A stretch of DNA of 16,333 nt. Origin: Pseudomonadota bacterium (lineage in GTDB: Bacteria; Pseudomonadota; Alphaproteobacteria; Parvibaculales; Parvibaculaceae). The notes beneath the pieces were generated by a model. That model ran no database searches, was not told where the DNA came from, and saw nothing but the letters and a program-made list of their open reading frames with translations. The DNA is taken from contig JAJXZC010000014.1 in the NCBI GenBank assembly GCA_021780275.1, forward strand, positions 1 through 16,333, in the 5' to 3' direction. The position numbers and the translations under genes were made by a program. This document shows, in pieces, positions 8,236 to 15,034 of the stretch (position 1 is its first letter; every line of letters starts with the position of its first letter).

Positions 8236-8610
8236 TCAGGCCCGGCGCGCGGCGAGCGCGTGCTCGATCGAGTCGATGAGCTTGTCCTCGTCGGCGGGCT
8301 TGTCGAGGAAGGCGATGGCGCCAGCCTTCTGGGCCCGGGCGCGCAGTCCCGCATCACTCCGGCCGGTCATGATGATGGTCGGAATATCGACCCGCTCGGC
8401 CCTCAGCTTCTCCAGCAACTCGAGGCCGTTCATTTCCGGCATATGCAGGTCGAGCAACAGGCAGCCATCGCCGGGCACCTCCGCAAGGAAGGCGCGTGCA
8501 GACGCATAGTCCCGCACGGTCAGGCCGTGGGACTCGAGCAGGACACGCATGGAATCGCGCACAGCTTCATCGTCGTCGACGACGCATACCGCGCGCCCGG
8601 AACTGGCCAT
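8236..8610 (-). CDS. Stand-alone FixJ-like response regulator receiver
   Basis: This 124-residue protein consists of one receiver (CheY-like) domain only. The acidic pocket is V-D-D-D-E (Asp12-Asp14), the phospho-acceptor is Asp54 in L-L-L-D-L-H-M-P-E-M-N-G, the switch residue is Thr82 (M-T-G) and the conserved lysine is Lys104 (L-D-K-P). No DNA-binding or enzymatic output domain follows. The receiver resembles that of FixJ, encoded just upstream. It could be a phosphate sink or competitor for FixL, or a link to a partner protein. GGAGG lies 8 bases before the ATG. It is co-oriented with fixLJ (82-base gap) and with ccoN downstream. The exact role cannot be read from sequence. Confidence 0.9.
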   Translation of the reverse strand: MASSGRAVCVVDDDEAVRDSMRVLLESHGLTVRDYASARAFLAEVPGDGCLLLDLHMPEMNGLELLEKLRAERVDIPTIIMTGRSDAGLRARAQKAGAIAFLDKPADEDKLIDSIEHALAARRA

Positions 8611-8692
8611 AAAAGCCGCCTCCAGAGCGAAATTCGGTGGATGACAGAAATAAGATAAGGAGCCTTCGCAAAGACTGATATAGGGGTTTTCC

Positions 8693-9313
8693 CTAGGCTC
8701 TCGCGACCTGTACCCCTGCGGTAAGCGCTATTCGCACCAGGTCCGACAGGCTGCGCGCCTGCATTTTCTCCATCAGATGGGCCCGGTGAATCTCGACTGT
8801 CCGCGGCGATATGCCCAATTCATGGGCAATGACCTTGTTCGGCTGTCCGCCGACCAGATGCTCCAGAACCTCGCGCTCGCGCGGCGTCAGCGCGGCCACC
8901 CGCGCCTCGGCCTCCCGGGCGCCCGACGACTGGGCCTGCTGGCTGAGGATTTGCTCCCGAGCCCTGCGGACGCTCGAAAGCATCAACTCGTCGTCATAAG
9001 GCTTTTCGATGAAGTCGATGGCGCCGGCCTTCATGGCGCGGACGGCCAGCGGCACATCGGCATGGCCGGTGACGATGATGACGGGAAGCGTCACACCGCG
9101 TTTGGCGATCTCTTCCTGAAGGGTGAGCCCGTCCATGTCCGGCATCCTGACATCGACGACAAGGCATACACCGCGGCCGGGCGTCAGCGCGGCGAGGAAG
9201 GCGGCCGCCGATTCGAAATCCTCAACCCCGAAGCCATCGGACTCGAGCAGCGCGCGCAGCGAATCGCGAACATCGGCATCGTCATCGACCACGAAGACGG
9301 GGGCGTCAGTCAT
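8693..9313 (-). CDS. fixJ: Oxygen-responsive transcription activator FixJ
   Basis: This is a 206-residue response regulator. The receiver domain (about 1-120) has Asp9-Asp11 in the acidic pocket, phospho-acceptor Asp54 ([11 protein letters not shown]), Thr82 and Lys104. A LuxR/NarL-type helix-turn-helix follows (about 140-200: L-T-P-R-E-R-E-V-L ... [19 protein letters not shown]). It is the partner of FixL and normally activates fixK, and sometimes other microaerobic promoters, when phosphorylated. An upstream in-frame ATG at 9334 exists. I chose 9313 because GGAGAGGGGG (9323-9332) lies 9 bases before it and M-T-D-x-x-V-x-V-V-D-D-D is a typical N-terminus. It overlaps the end of fixL by 8 bases. 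Confidence 0.94.
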   Translation of the reverse strand: MTDAPVFVVDDDADVRDSLRALLESDGFGVEDFESAAAFLAALTPGRGVCLVVDVRMPDMDGLTLQEEIAKRGVTLPVIIVTGHADVPLAVRAMKAGAIDFIEKPYDDELMLSSVRRAREQILSQQAQSSGAREAEARVAALTPREREVLEHLVGGQPNKVIAHELGISPRTVEIHRAHLMEKMQARSLSDLVRIALTAGVQVARA

Positions 9314-10844
9314 TCTTGTCGGCCCCCTCTCCATCGGTGAGCGGAATGCGGAAGGAGAAGGTCACGCCTACATCCTCGTTCGGCGTCGCCCAGAGTTCCC
9401 CGCCATGAGACTCGATGATCGACCGGCAAATGGACAGGCCAATGCCCATGCCCTGCTCCTTGGTGGTCATGAAGGGCTGGAAGAGGTTCGCCGCCACTTC
9501 CGGCGCAAGGCCCGATCCGGTGTCGCGCACGCTGACAAGCGCATATTCGTCATTCGCGCGCCGGGTCGAGATCGTCAATTCGCGGCTTGCGACGCTCTGC
9601 ATCGCCTCGATGCTGTTGCGGATGAGATTGAGCGCGACCTGCTGAATCTGGATCTTGTCGATCAGAACCTGCGGTAGCCCGGCCTCGAGATCGACTATGA
9701 CCTTGACGTTCGCCTCAGCCACGCCGACCAGTGCCAGCGCGATCGCCTCCTCCATGACGCGGTTCAGGTTCTCGAACGCCTGGTTCGACTTGCCCTTTTC
9801 GATGAACTCGCGCAGGCGGCGGATGATCTGCCCCGCGCGCGCCGTCTGCGCACCCGCCTTGTCGATCAGTTCACGCGCACGTTCGACCTGCGGATCGTCA
9901 ATGCCGTCAATGGTCCGCCGCGCGGCCTTGGAGTAGTTCATGATGGCCGAGAGCGGCTGATTGAGCTCATGCGCCAATGCCGAGGCCATCTGCCCCATCG
10001 CGCTCAGGCGCGAGACATGCAGCAGTTCGGACTGCAATTCCTGCAAGCGTCGCTCGGTGCTCTGGCGCTCGGTGACATCGCGGATGAAGCCGGTAAAAAG
10101 TCTCCGTTGCCCAACGCTGATTTCGCCGACAGAGAGTTCCATCGGAAAGGTCGTTCCGTCGCGCCTCTGGCCAACGACGATGCGGCCGATGCCGATGATG
10201 TGCTTCTCGCCCGTCTTGCGGTAGCGCTCCATATAGCCGTCATGGCCCTCGCGATAGGGAGAGGGCATCAGCAGCTTGACGTTCTTGCCGAGCACCTCGG
10301 CAAAGGCGTATCCGAACAGGCGTTCGGCGGCGGGGCTGAATGATTCGATCATGCCCACTTCGTCGATGATGACGATGGCGTCGGGCACGGTTTCCAGAAT
10401 CGAGCTCAGCCGCGCCTCGCGCTCGCGCAGCGCGTGCTCCTGATAGCGGCGCTGCGTGATGTCGTGAATGATGCCGACGAACATGCTCTCGCCGCCGAAA
10501 CTTCCTTCCCCGACCGAGAGATACATCGGAAAGGTTGTGCCGTCCTTGCGCTGGCCCACGACCTCACGGCCGATGCCGATGATGCGTTTCTCGCGCGTCT
10601 GACGATAATGCTCGATATAGCCGTCATGCTCCTGACGATAGGGCGACGGCATGAGCATCTTCACAGTGCGGCCGACGGCCTCCTCGGCGCTGTAGCCGAA
10701 AAGCTTTTCACAAGCAGGGCTATAGACCTGGATCATCCCCATCTTGTCGATGATGACGATGCCATCAACAGCCGTGGCAAGCAGCGCGTCGAGGCGCGCC
10801 TGGCTTTCCATGTCGCTATTTTCGTTCGGGGGGAGTTTCGTCAT
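9306..10844 (-). CDS. fixL: Oxygen-sensor histidine kinase FixL with two haem-type PAS domains
   Basis: This 512-residue soluble kinase has no membrane segments. PAS-A spans about 14-130 and PAS-B about 142-258. Both contain the FixL haem signature M-P-S-P-Y-R-x-x-H-D-G-Y (candidate haem ligands His73 and His201), followed by I-I-G-I-G-R with the O2-sensing arginine (Arg93, Arg221). The kinase part has the phospho-acceptor His292 ([10 protein letters not shown]), N-box Asn410 ([10 protein letters not shown]), D-T-G-S-G (Asp441) and G-M-G-I-G-L. In known FixL, loss of O2 from the haem activates autophosphorylation and transfer to FixJ. Haem in PAS-B is very likely, and haem in PAS-A is inferred from the motif. 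No strong ribosome site precedes the ATG, and Met12 is an alternative start. Divergent from the alcohol dehydrogenase gene. Confidence 0.95.
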   Translation of the reverse strand: MTKLPPNENSDMESQARLDALLATAVDGIVIIDKMGMIQVYSPACEKLFGYSAEEAVGRTVKMLMPSPYRQEHDGYIEHYRQTREKRIIGIGREVVGQRKDGTTFPMYLSVGEGSFGGESMFVGIIHDITQRRYQEHALREREARLSSILETVPDAIVIIDEVGMIESFSPAAERLFGYAFAEVLGKNVKLLMPSPYREGHDGYMERYRKTGEKHIIGIGRIVVGQRRDGTTFPMELSVGEISVGQRRLFTGFIRDVTERQSTERRLQELQSELLHVSRLSAMGQMASALAHELNQPLSAIMNYSKAARRTIDGIDDPQVERARELIDKAGAQTARAGQIIRRLREFIEKGKSNQAFENLNRVMEEAIALALVGVAEANVKVIVDLEAGLPQVLIDKIQIQQVALNLIRNSIEAMQSVASRELTISTRRANDEYALVSVRDTGSGLAPEVAANLFQPFMTTKEQGMGIGLSICRSIIESHGGELWATPNEDVGVTFSFRIPLTDGEGADKND

Positions 10845-10901
10845 CCATGCTCGAAGTTTTTCCGGCCCTGAATGCGCCGGTGATCTTGAAAGTAAATCAT
10901 C

Positions 10902-10929
10902 ATTTTACCGATTGAACCGAGAATTTCAC
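10902..10929 (-). promoter_or_regulatory. Candidate sigma-70 promoter of fixLJ
   Basis: On the minus strand GTGAAA (10924-10929) and TAAAAT (10902-10907, 5/6 to consensus) are separated by 16 bases. This places a start site near 10895, about 50 bases before the fixL ATG. There is no FNR/FixK box around it, which suits a constitutive sensor gene. Confidence 0.4.
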
Positions 10930-10932
10930 CCA

Positions 10933-10942
10933 CAATCGATTG
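10933..10942. promoter_or_regulatory. Palindrome CAATCGATTG in the fixL-adh divergent region
   Basis: A perfect 10-base palindrome lies in the 171-base region between the divergent starts of fixL and the alcohol dehydrogenase gene. The half-element CGATTG occurs again at 10909-10914, 28 bases away and overlapping the proposed fixL -10 region. It could be an operator. A palindrome this short may also be chance. Confidence 0.25.
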
Positions 10943-11015
10943 CCGGTCGGCGACTGGCGCCATCTCTCTTCTGCTACGATGATTTGAGAGGACCGGCAAG
11001 AACCGCGAGGGCCCC

Positions 11016-11999
11016 ATGCGCGCCATGCTGCTTGAAAAACCCGGCACGCCGCTCATCGAGCGCGAATTGCCGGATCCCCATGCAGTCAGTGGGGAGATTC
11101 GTGTCCGCGTTCTCGCTTGTGGCGTTTGCAGAACCGATCTCCATGTCGTCGATGGGGAATTACCGGACCCATCTCTGCCGATCATTCCCGGCCACGAGAT
11201 CGTAGGTATCGTCGATGAGATCGGCGCCAACGTGAAAGGCTTCCGTCTTGGTCAGCGCGTCGGCATTCCCTGGCTCGGCCATACTTGCGGAACATGCCCC
11301 TATTGCCGCTCGGCGCGCGAGAACCTCTGCGATCACCCGCTGTTCACCGGCTACACGCGCAATGGCGGCTATGCGACGCATGCCGTGGCGGACGCTGCCT
11401 ATGCCTTTCCGCTCGACGGCCTCGGCGACGACGTCGCCATTGCGCCGCTTCTCTGCGCCGGTCTCATCGGCTGGCGCTCGCTGGTGCTCGCAGGCGAAGG
11501 AAAGCGGCTCGGCATTTACGGCTTCGGAGCTGCGGGCCATATCGTGCTTCAGGTCGCAAAAGCGCAGGGGCGAAAGGTCTTCACCTTCAGCACGCCGGGC
11601 GACATGGCGGCACAGGACTTCGCCCGCTCACTCGGCGCGGACTGGGCAGGCGGCTCCGACGAAGCGCCGCCCGAGCTTCTCGATGCCGCGATCATCTATG
11701 CGCCGGTCGGCGCGCTGGTGCCGGCCGCGCTGAGAGCCGTCGCCAAGGGCGGGCGTGTCGTTTGCGCCGGCATTCACATGAGCGACATTCCAGGCTTCCC
11801 CTACAACATCCTCTGGGAGGAGCGGCAGCTTCTCTCCGTCGCCAATCTCACCCGACAGGACGCGATCGACTTTCTGCGCATCGCCCCCTCGCTCGGCATT
11901 CAGACGACAACGGTTGCCTATCCGCTCGCCCGCGCGAATGAAGCGCTCGACGATCTGCGCGCGGGCCGCCTCACCGGCGCCGCGGTTCTGGTCCCGTGA
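11016..11999 (+). CDS. Zinc-dependent alcohol dehydrogenase (MDR family)
   Basis: This 327-residue medium-chain dehydrogenase should oxidise an alcohol or reduce an aldehyde with NAD(P)(H). Likely catalytic zinc ligands are Cys38 (G-V-C-R-T-D-L-H), His60-Glu61 (P-G-H-E) and Cys147 (L-L-C-A-G-L). Structural zinc cysteines are Cys91, Cys94, Cys97 and Cys105. A Rossmann motif G-F-G-A-A-G-H is at 169-175. The substrate cannot be told. Two ATGs nine bases apart could start translation, and GAGGG precedes the first. Alcohol dehydrogenases often accompany low-oxygen regulons as electron or redox outlets, and its position between fixLJ and a universal stress gene fits, but no FixK box was found before it. 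Confidence 0.92.
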   Translation: MRAMLLEKPGTPLIERELPDPHAVSGEIRVRVLACGVCRTDLHVVDGELPDPSLPIIPGHEIVGIVDEIGANVKGFRLGQRVGIPWLGHTCGTCPYCRSARENLCDHPLFTGYTRNGGYATHAVADAAYAFPLDGLGDDVAIAPLLCAGLIGWRSLVLAGEGKRLGIYGFGAAGHIVLQVAKAQGRKVFTFSTPGDMAAQDFARSLGADWAGGSDEAPPELLDAAIIYAPVGALVPAALRAVAKGGRVVCAGIHMSDIPGFPYNILWEERQLLSVANLTRQDAIDFLRIAPSLGIQTTTVAYPLARANEALDDLRAGRLTGAAVLVP

Positions 12000-12024
12000 T
12001 CCGCGCCCCATATGCAGGCGCGGA
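12000..12024 (+). terminator. Hairpin after the alcohol dehydrogenase gene
   Basis: TCCGCGCC and GGCGCGGA form a perfect 8-bp stem around a 9-base loop, starting one base after the stop codon. No T-run follows, so it is either a weak or Rho-assisted terminator or an mRNA-end stabiliser. It separates the dehydrogenase from the next gene's own promoter region. Confidence 0.45.
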
Positions 12025-12043
12025 GTGACGCAGGCACGCGTTT

Positions 12044-12085
12044 CTGACTTCGATCAAAGCGGCTTCGACCCGACCACATCAAAAT
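12044..12085 (+). promoter_or_regulatory. FNR/FixK-type box and -10 element of the universal stress gene
   Basis: CTGACTTCGATCAA (12044-12057) matches the core TTGA-N6-TCAA at all but the first base. CAAAAT (12080-12085) is a 4/6 match to the -10 consensus. A start site near 12092 would put the box centre at about -41.5, the spacing of class II FNR-activated promoters. The leader to the ATG would be about 65 bases. Box sequence and spacing are seen directly, and regulation by a FixK/FNR protein is inferred. Confidence 0.55.
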
Positions 12086-12157
12086 GATGACGATTTGCCA
12101 GTGGGCGTGGCCGCAGTCGGTCAGGCCGGCCCCGGCGACGATGTGAAGGGCGAGGCC

Positions 12158-13039
12158 ATGTTCAAATCCATTCTCGTGCCCACAATGGGCTTTTCCAGCG
12201 ACCCCGTTGCGCTTGAGACCGCGGTGCTCGTCGCGCGCGCATTCAAGGGCCACCTTGAATGCGTGCATGTCAGGCCCGACTCGCAGCAGATACTTATTCA
12301 GGCTGCGGGCTATGACATGGGCATGGGCATGGGAACGCAGATGGTGATGGGCGATCTGATCGACGTGCTGCAACGCGAGGATGCGAAGCGGACGGAGCGC
12401 GCGCATAAAACCTTCGAAGCCTTTTGCAAGCGCGAGGCGGTGCCGCTCGCCACTGCGCCAACCGGAGAGCCCTCCGCGACTGCCGCCTGGCGTGAAGTAT
12501 CGGGCCGCGAATCCGACATCCTCGTCGCAGAGGCCCGCGTCCACGACCTTACCGTTTTCGGAAACGTCACCGCCCTTGGCGGGCTCGCCCGCACCATTGC
12601 CGGCACCATGCTTATCAATGGCGGCCGCCCGCTCCTTCTCGCCGCGCCGCATGCGCCGAAACAGATCGGCAAATCGGTCGTTGTCGCCTGGAAGCCTTCG
12701 CCGGAAGCGGCGCGCGCGGTCAGCGCCGCCATGCCGATCCTCGCCGACGCCGCGAAGGTCACGGTCGTGACGATTGCGGAAAACGAGGAGGAGACGGCAA
12801 ACTCCGCCGAAGCGCTGGTGGCCAACCTGCGCTGGCACGGCATCAATGCGGAAATTTCCTATATGGCGCATCCGGCCGGTCCGACCCAGGACACGCTCCT
12901 GCAGTGCGCGAAGGAGGTCGGGGCCGATCTTCTCGTCATGGGCGCCTATGGGCACAGCCGTCTCAGCGAATTCGTCTTCGGCGGCGTAACCCGCCATGTG
13001 CTTGGCGGAGCACCGATCCCGGTGCTTCTCGTACACTGA
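12158..13039 (+). CDS. Two-domain universal stress protein (UspA superfamily)
   Basis: This 293-residue cytoplasmic protein has two UspA-like halves (about 1-163 and 170-293). The second half ends with the ATP-binding pattern G262-x2-G265-x9-G-G-V-T and the closing strand P-I-P-V-L-L-V. The first half lacks this pattern and is probably degenerate. An unusual Gly/Met-rich stretch (Met54, Met56, Met58, Met62, Met64) lies in the first half. I start at 12158 rather than an in-frame ATG at 12095 because M-F-K-S-I-L-V-P is the canonical Usp beginning and AAGGGCGAGG precedes it. Universal stress proteins are common in FNR and FixK regulons, matching the box upstream. It converges on the next gene with 12 bases between stops. 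Confidence 0.92.
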   Translation: MFKSILVPTMGFSSDPVALETAVLVARAFKGHLECVHVRPDSQQILIQAAGYDMGMGMGTQMVMGDLIDVLQREDAKRTERAHKTFEAFCKREAVPLATAPTGEPSATAAWREVSGRESDILVAEARVHDLTVFGNVTALGGLARTIAGTMLINGGRPLLLAAPHAPKQIGKSVVVAWKPSPEAARAVSAAMPILADAAKVTVVTIAENEEETANSAEALVANLRWHGINAEISYMAHPAGPTQDTLLQCAKEVGADLLVMGAYGHSRLSEFVFGGVTRHVLGGAPIPVLLVH

Positions 13040-13051
13040 TCCCGTGAGGCG

Positions 13052-13567
13052 TCAGGGACGTATTTCGATCGTTGTCCCGTCATCGACCGCATTCCAGATT
13101 TCCTCGATGGCGATATTGCCGACGCCGATACAGCCATTGGTCCAGTCGGTGAAGAAGCGCACCGGGTCCTTGCGGCCGAACGCGCGCGGCATGCCATGGA
13201 TGAAAATGTCGCCGCCGGTATCGCCGCCCTTCGCACGAAGGCGGTCGGCCGGGTTCGGATAGGAGATGTGAAGTGCGCGGTGATATTCCGTCTGGCGCAA
13301 CCGGCGGTCGATCACATAGACGCCTTCGGGCGTCCGGCCATCTCCCTTCAGGCGCTTGGGGCCTTTGGGGTGGCTGCCCAACGCGATCGGATAGGCGCGG
13401 ATCACGATGCCCTTCACCATCAGGTCGAGTTCACGCTTCGCCTTCCAGACGACAATCCGGTCGGCCTTGGGCAATTCGTCCGGCGCGAGCGGCGTCGCCA
13501 TGACCGCGCCGCCGATCAGCATGAAGATTGCGGCAGCGAACAGAGTGCGGAAGGATAGCTGGATCAT
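13052..13567 (-). CDS. Exported L,D-transpeptidase (YkuD domain), short form
   Basis: This 171-residue protein has a signal peptide (MIQLSFRTLFAAAIFMLIGG...A-T-P, cut about residue 24) and a YkuD catalytic domain. The active-site segment is I-F-I-H-G (His124) ... D-W-T-N-G-C-I-G-V (Cys146). The T-N-G-C-I-G-V form replaces the S-H-G-C-I-R-L of classical enzymes. Related proteins with D-W-T-x-G-C-I are known (YafK-like), so this is a subfamily trait, not a defect. It should act in the periplasm on peptidoglycan stem peptides. In-frame ATGs at 13597 and 13615 exist upstream, but the signal peptide starts at 13567. That ATG overlaps the start codon of the divergent transpeptidase. Confidence 0.88.
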   Translation of the reverse strand: MIQLSFRTLFAAAIFMLIGGAVMATPLAPDELPKADRIVVWKAKRELDLMVKGIVIRAYPIALGSHPKGPKRLKGDGRTPEGVYVIDRRLRQTEYHRALHISYPNPADRLRAKGGDTGGDIFIHGMPRAFGRKDPVRFFTDWTNGCIGVGNIAIEEIWNAVDDGTTIEIRP

Positions 13568-13568
13568 G
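13565..13568. other. Interlocked divergent start codons (CATG)
   Basis: The ATG of the minus-strand transpeptidase (13567-13565) and the ATG of the plus-strand transpeptidase (13566-13568) share two bases inside one CATG. Each gene's ribosome site lies in the other's signal-peptide codons: AAGGA (10 bases upstream) for the plus gene and AAGG (4 bases upstream) for the minus gene. There is no intergenic DNA, so each promoter must lie within the opposite gene. Confidence 0.75.
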
Positions 13569-14489
13569 AGGCCTTCAATTCTGAAACTCTGCGGCATCGG
13601 CGCTCTCACTGCCATCGTGCTCGGCGCGATCCATCCGGCATCCGCGGACGATCTCGTCGGCGTGACAACCGTCTATGAGACGCGTCATGAGGATACTCTG
13701 CCCGATATCGCGCGGCGCTTCGACCTCGGCTATGTCGAAATCAGAACCGCCAACCCGGATATCGATCCCTGGCTGCCGGGTGCCGGGCATTGGCTGCAAC
13801 TGCCGACGCAGCACATCATCCCTCTCGCCCCGCGGCGCGGCATCGTCATCAACCTGCCGGAACTGCGGCTCTATTATTTCGGTCCGAAAGGCGAGGTCGC
13901 GACCTTCCCGCTCGGCATAGGGCGCGAGGGCAAGGAAACACCGCTCGGCACGACGAAAATCAGGGCCAAGACCATGAACCCGACCTGGGTGCCAACGGCT
14001 TCCGAACATGCGGAAAATCCCGATCTGCCCCAGTCGATCGGACCCGGCCCCGACAATCCAATGGGGATACGCGCGCTCTATCTCGGCTGGCACGGCTATG
14101 CGATCCACGGCACCAACAAGCCCTACAGCATCGGGCGGCGCGACAGCCACGGCTGCATCCGGCTTTATCCTGAAGACATCGAGGCGCTTTACGACATGAC
14201 GCGCGTCGGGACGCCGGTCACCGTCGTCAATCAGCCGATCAAGGCCGGGTGGTCGAACGGCGAATTCTATGTCGAGGTGCATCCCTATCAATCGGATGCC
14301 GACACGATCGAAACCGGCGGCAAGCCGGCGACAGAAGCTGCCGTCGATGTCGACGATCTCGTCGTGCATATGGCGGGAGAGGCGACCGGACGGATCGACT
14401 GGCAGGCGGTCGAGCGGGCCAAGCGTGAAAGAACGGGCATGCCGGTTCAGGTCTCACTGCCTGGCGACAACTCATTTGCGCCTCAATAA
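13566..14489 (+). CDS. Exported L,D-transpeptidase with LysM-like domain (ErfK/YbiS type)
   Basis: This 307-residue protein has a signal peptide (MRPSILKLCGIGALTAIVLG...PASA, about 27 residues). A LysM-like peptidoglycan-binding segment follows (about 35-82: Y-x-x-R-H-E-D-T-L-P-D-I-A-R-R-F ... N-P-D-I-D-P-W-L-P-G). The YkuD domain has H181-G-T-N and the classical S194-H-G-C197-I-R-L motif. This architecture is that of ErfK, YbiS, YcfS and YnhG, which in E. coli attach Braun lipoprotein to, or cross-link, peptidoglycan. An OprI/Lpp-like lipoprotein ending in Arg-Lys is encoded next door and would be a natural substrate. The start is set by the signal peptide. The stop (TAA) abuts the terminator of the convergent lipoprotein gene. 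Confidence 0.93.
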   Translation: MRPSILKLCGIGALTAIVLGAIHPASADDLVGVTTVYETRHEDTLPDIARRFDLGYVEIRTANPDIDPWLPGAGHWLQLPTQHIIPLAPRRGIVINLPELRLYYFGPKGEVATFPLGIGREGKETPLGTTKIRAKTMNPTWVPTASEHAENPDLPQSIGPGPDNPMGIRALYLGWHGYAIHGTNKPYSIGRRDSHGCIRLYPEDIEALYDMTRVGTPVTVVNQPIKAGWSNGEFYVEVHPYQSDADTIETGGKPATEAAVDVDDLVVHMAGEATGRIDWQAVERAKRERTGMPVQVSLPGDNSFAPQ

Positions 14490-14531
14490 AAACCGGACAC
14501 CTCCCGCATTGGCGCGCAGAAGAGTGTCCGG
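14488..14531 (-). terminator. Intrinsic terminator of the lipoprotein gene
   Basis: Read on the minus strand, CCGGACAC (14531-14524) pairs with GTGTCCGG (14500-14493) as an 8-bp stem with a 23-base loop, followed at once by TTTTT (14492-14488). It lies 21 bases after the lipoprotein stop. The T-run overlaps the TAA stop of the convergent transpeptidase gene. On the plus strand no T-run follows, so it should work for the minus strand only. Confidence 0.7.
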
Positions 14532-14552
14532 CTCGCGATCTCAAGCGTCAGA

Positions 14553-14813
14553 TCACTTCCGCAGCGAACGCTGGAAAATGCGGTCCGCCTTTTCATTCGC
14601 CACCTGAGCGGACGCCGCCGCGCGGTCGGCAGAAGAAGCGGCGGCCTGCGACTGGGTAAGCGCCTGCTGGGCCATTTCCTTGGCCTCGGCGGAATCCTTC
14701 ACGGCCTGATCGAGCTTCGCCTGATCCTGATCGTTGAGATGCGTGGCGCAACCGCCGAGCAGCATCGCGGATGCAAGAGCGGCGGGCAGCGTGATACGTG
14801 ACAGCATATTCAT
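14553..14813 (-). CDS. OprI/Lpp-like alanine-zipper outer membrane lipoprotein
   Basis: This 86-residue protein has a lipoprotein signal with lipobox L19-G-G-C22 (cleavage before Cys22). The mature part is 65 residues, almost entirely helical and Ala/Gln/Lys/Asp rich, with spaced alanines typical of an alanine-zipper trimer. It ends in S-L-R-K. Pseudomonas OprI and E. coli Lpp have the same size and likewise end in Arg-Lys, the terminal Lys being the residue joined to peptidoglycan. The residue at +2 after the Cys is Ala, so outer membrane sorting is expected. AGGAG (14821-14825) lies 7 bases before the ATG. Two L,D-transpeptidases are encoded beside it. Covalent attachment is inferred. A non-covalent spacer lipoprotein is the alternative. 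Confidence 0.88.
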   Translation of the reverse strand: MNMLSRITLPAALASAMLLGGCATHLNDQDQAKLDQAVKDSAEAKEMAQQALTQSQAAASSADRAAASAQVANEKADRIFQRSLRK

Positions 14814-14907
14814 CCAACTTCTCCTGTTGATGCCGCCCGCGCCTCTTGCTGAGGCGCCGGGGGCATGAAATCGCCTTGCCACCCTTTTGGACGCGGGCTC
14901 CGAGACG

Positions 14908-14933
14908 GTGAGCACATCATTGATCTCGCTCAC
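14908..14933 (-). promoter_or_regulatory. Inverted repeat in the presumed lipoprotein 5' leader
   Basis: GTGAGC (14908-14913) and GCTCAC (14928-14933) are perfect inverted arms 14 bases apart, around a segment with ATCAATGATG. If transcription starts near 14945 they form a stem starting about 12 bases into the lipoprotein mRNA. They may instead be an operator. The role is unknown. Confidence 0.3.
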
Positions 14934-14951
14934 ACGATTCCGCCGTGAGGA

Positions 14952-15010
14952 ATTATGGGGCGCTGGTGACTTTGCGTCCGCGGCACTCCCAAAACCTTGA
15001 TTCCGATCAA
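14952..15010 (-). promoter_or_regulatory. Perfect FNR/FixK box and -10 of the lipoprotein gene
   Basis: TTGATTCCGATCAA (14997-15010) is an exact TTGAT-N4-ATCAA palindrome, the FNR/FixK/Anr consensus. On the minus strand CATAAT (14957-14952, 5/6 to consensus) follows, giving a start site near 14945 and a box centre at about -58, close to the class I position of -61.5. The only gene downstream in this direction is the lipoprotein (ATG at 14813). The ABC permease ends 24 bases on the other side. A repressive or architectural role is possible too. Confidence 0.65.
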
Positions 15011-15034
15011 AGCGAAGAAATGTCGCAGCCTGCT

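Noticed and set aside
8231..8243. GGCCTG-T-CAGGCC palindrome at the end of the receiver gene as a terminator or operator
   Set aside because: The one-base centre is too small for an RNA loop, no T-run follows, and it spans the stop codon. No support for function.
8681..8695. TAGGG/CCCTA hairpin overlapping the fixJ stop as a terminator
   Set aside because: Only a 5-bp stem, with no T-run after it on the minus strand. Probably chance.
13407..13565. N-terminal extension of the plus-strand transpeptidase
   Set aside because: It would place about 53 residues of antisense-type sequence before a perfect signal peptide starting at 13566.
13052..13567. Transpeptidase with a broken active site because S-H-G-C is replaced by T-N-G-C
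   Set aside because: The catalytic Cys and upstream His are present, and D-W-T-x-G-C-I is the normal form in the YafK-like subfamily.
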